Positions 62,395 through 64,000 of a stretch of DNA of 64,000 nt are shown piece by piece. Each line of letters starts with the position of its first letter. Position 1 is the stretch's first letter. The position numbers and the translations under genes are program-made. Source of the DNA: Chroogloeocystis siderophila 5.2 s.c.1 (GTDB lineage: Bacteria > Cyanobacteriota > Cyanobacteriia > Cyanobacteriales > Chroococcidiopsidaceae); contig NZ_MRCC01000001.1 in NCBI RefSeq assembly GCF_001904655.1, positions 124,001 to 188,000 on the forward strand, given 5' to 3'. Under the pieces are notes generated by a model, which worked only from the letters and a program-made list of their open reading frames with translations, was not told the DNA's origin and did no database searches.

Positions 62395-64000
62395 ATGGTA
62401 GAGATTGATAGGTCAATATCCTTTGACGGAAGGGATATTAGATTGACCGTAGGTCTACTAGCACCCCAAGCTGGTGGGTCAGTTTTAATGCAATCTGGGG
62501 ACACCGCTGTATTAGTAACAGCTACCCGCTCTGCCGCAAGGGAAGGCATTGATTTTCTGCCGCTAACGGTAGACTACGAAGAAAGACTATATTCCGTTGG
62601 TCGGATTCCTGGTGGTTTTCTCCGGCGCGAGGGACGTCCACCCGAAAAAGCAATTCTAACTAGCCGTTTAATAGACCGTCCACTACGCCCTTTATTTCCC
62701 CAGTGGTTGCGCGATGACTTACAGATTGTCGCAACAACTTTATCGATGGACGAGTTAGTTCCACCTGATGTACTAGCTGTAACAGGTGCATCGCTGGCAG
62801 TGCTGTTAGCAAAAATACCGTTTGATGGTCCGATGGCAGCCGTGCGGGTTGGTTTAGTCGGAGATGACTTTATTATCAATCCCACGTATGCAGAAATTGA
62901 AGCTGGAGATTTAGATTTAGTTGTCGCCGGATCGCCAGCAGGCGTAATTATGGTGGAAGCTGGCGCTAATCAATTGCCCGAACAAGACATCATTGAGGCA
63001 ATTGATTTCGGTTACGAAGCTGTACAAGACTTAATTCAGGCGCAAAGAAACCTGATAGCGGAGCTTGGAATAGAGACGGTATACGAGGAACCGCCCGCCG
63101 AAGTAGAGCCGACCTTAGTCGAGTTTATTCGCGATCGCGCCCAAGCACCAGTTAAACAAATTTTGTCGCAATTTGACCTTGACAAAAATAACCGCGATGC
63201 TGCGTTAGATGCCGTCAAAGAAGAAATTGTTGCAGCGATCGCCGAACTTCCAGAAGAAGACCCCATTCAAGTTGCCGCGACGACAAATAGCAAAGCTGTA
63301 GGCAACATATTCAAAGACTTGACCAAAAAACTGATGCGCCGTCAAATTGTCGAAGATGGCGTTCGTGTTGATGGTCGTAAGCTTGATGAAGTCCGCCCAG
63401 TTTCTTGTCGTGTAGACGTTCTGCCGAAACGAGTTCATGGCAGTGGCTTATTTAATCGCGGACTCACCCAAGTGCTATCTGCGTGTACGCTAGGTACACC
63501 AGGAGATGCGCAAAACTTATCCGACGATCTGCAACAAGATTTAGAAAAGCGCTACATTCATCACTACAACTTCCCACCATTTTCGGTAGGAGAAACCAAG
63601 CCACTGCGCGCTCCAGGGCGTCGGGAAATCGGTCACGGTGCGCTTGCCGAACGTGCTTTAATTCCAGTGTTACCACCCAAAAATGAATTTCCCTACGTCA
63701 TCCGCGTCGTATCCGAAGTTCTCTCGTCTAACGGTTCCACTTCGATGGGTTCGGTTTGCGGTTCGACACTGGCGTTAATGGATGCAGGTGTCCCAATTAT
63801 CAAACCTGTCAGTGGCGCAGCAATGGGCTTAATTAAAGAAGGTGATGAAGTCCGCGTCCTTACCGATATTCAAGGTATAGAGGACTTTTTAGGCGACATG
63901 GACTTTAAAGTTGCAGGGACAGATAGCGGGATTACAGCCTTGCAAATGGATATGAAAATCCCAGGTTTACCCTTAGAAATAATTGAACAAGCGATTAAGC
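62395..64000 (+). CDS. pnp: Polyribonucleotide nucleotidyltransferase, partial (3' end outside window)
   Basis: The ATG at 62395 opens a frame that continues to the window end, 535 codons. It starts [20 protein letters not shown] and includes the first RNase PH domain ([20 protein letters not shown], then RPLFPQW), the helical linker, and the second RNase PH domain with [16 protein letters not shown] and the catalytic aspartates in [17 protein letters not shown]. The KH and S1 domains expected after about residue 550 lie beyond the window. It degrades and tails RNA with phosphate. AAGGA lies about 12 nt before the start. Confidence 0.96.
   Translation, partial: MVEIDRSISFDGRDIRLTVGLLAPQAGGSVLMQSGDTAVLVTATRSAAREGIDFLPLTVDYEERLYSVGRIPGGFLRREGRPPEKAILTSRLIDRPLRPLFPQWLRDDLQIVATTLSMDELVPPDVLAVTGASLAVLLAKIPFDGPMAAVRVGLVGDDFIINPTYAEIEAGDLDLVVAGSPAGVIMVEAGANQLPEQDIIEAIDFGYEAVQDLIQAQRNLIAELGIETVYEEPPAEVEPTLVEFIRDRAQAPVKQILSQFDLDKNNRDAALDAVKEEIVAAIAELPEEDPIQVAATTNSKAVGNIFKDLTKKLMRRQIVEDGVRVDGRKLDEVRPVSCRVDVLPKRVHGSGLFNRGLTQVLSACTLGTPGDAQNLSDDLQQDLEKRYIHHYNFPPFSVGETKPLRAPGRREIGHGALAERALIPVLPPKNEFPYVIRVVSEVLSSNGSTSMGSVCGSTLALMDAGVPIIKPVSGAAMGLIKEGDEVRVLTDIQGIEDFLGDMDFKVAGTDSGITALQMDMKIPGLPLEIIEQAIK

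Noticed and set aside
62346-63676. Several minus-strand open frames across the last 1.6 kb
   Set aside because: They are shadows of pnp, which is clearly coding on the plus strand but runs off the window end.

Overview
This window comes from a cyanobacterial chromosome. It carries oxygenic photosynthesis genes (psbD/psbC, ycf4, a high-light-inducible protein, an Ssl1498-type protein, a free-standing PCP-reductase-like domain), the nitrogen regulator ntcA, carotenoid genes, and many copies of the HIP1 octamer GCGATCGC, which is typical of cyanobacteria. Genus cannot be fixed from sequence alone; a Chroococcidiopsis/Gloeocapsopsis-like relative is only a guess. There is no rRNA, tRNA, CRISPR array or prophage that I can see.

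Layout. 1-7.4 kb: a DUF2382 protein, ftsH, a pabC-like lyase that lacks a normal start codon, a TPR-like membrane protein, cimA and a 2Fe-2S ferredoxin. 7.5-14 kb: a thiO-thiG fusion, an Ssl1498-type peptide, a hydroxyacid dehydrogenase, an alpha/beta hydrolase, a GHL10 glycosidase-like protein, a DUF2358 protein and a 46-aa peptide. 14.2-20 kb: a decayed nucleotidyltransferase pair, uvrA, an exported protein and a graveyard of two-component genes. 20-29 kb: a 1046-aa membrane protein built of about 98-residue repeats, an HLIP, an apocarotenoid oxygenase, a folate/biopterin-type transporter, hisB and fabI. 29-38.6 kb: ntcA with an NtcA box upstream, a DUF3084 coiled-coil protein, a YqgF nuclease, a DUF3146 protein, a DUF697-like GTPase, a mechanosensitive-channel-like protein with repeated TM pairs, an SRPBCC protein and a SirB1-type protein.

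38.8-46.8 kb: a histidine kinase, a methyltransferase and an OmpR regulator, then a glycosyltransferase remnant and an ABC-transporter remnant facing each other across an 890-bp IS5-type element, followed by a histidine phosphatase and a sugar epimerase. 46.8-54.3 kb: cruP, a short ketoacyl synthase, a lipoprotein cyclophilin, ycf4, and overlapping psbD-psbC followed by a strong terminator and the PCP-reductase-like gene. 54.5-64 kb: a polysaccharide deacetylase/phosphodiester glycosidase fusion, a vWA protein, a coupled SWIM/SNF2 pair and the 5' part of pnp, which runs off the window.

Most of the window is ordinary core genome. The points most worth a second look are the repeat membrane protein, the missing pabC start codon, the IS scar between two truncated genes together with a lone matching IS end 41 kb away, the recombined two-component relics, several families of short dispersed repeats (one of which encodes the C-terminus of CimA), and the deacetylase/glycosidase fusion. 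I found no convincing new defence or mobile system.
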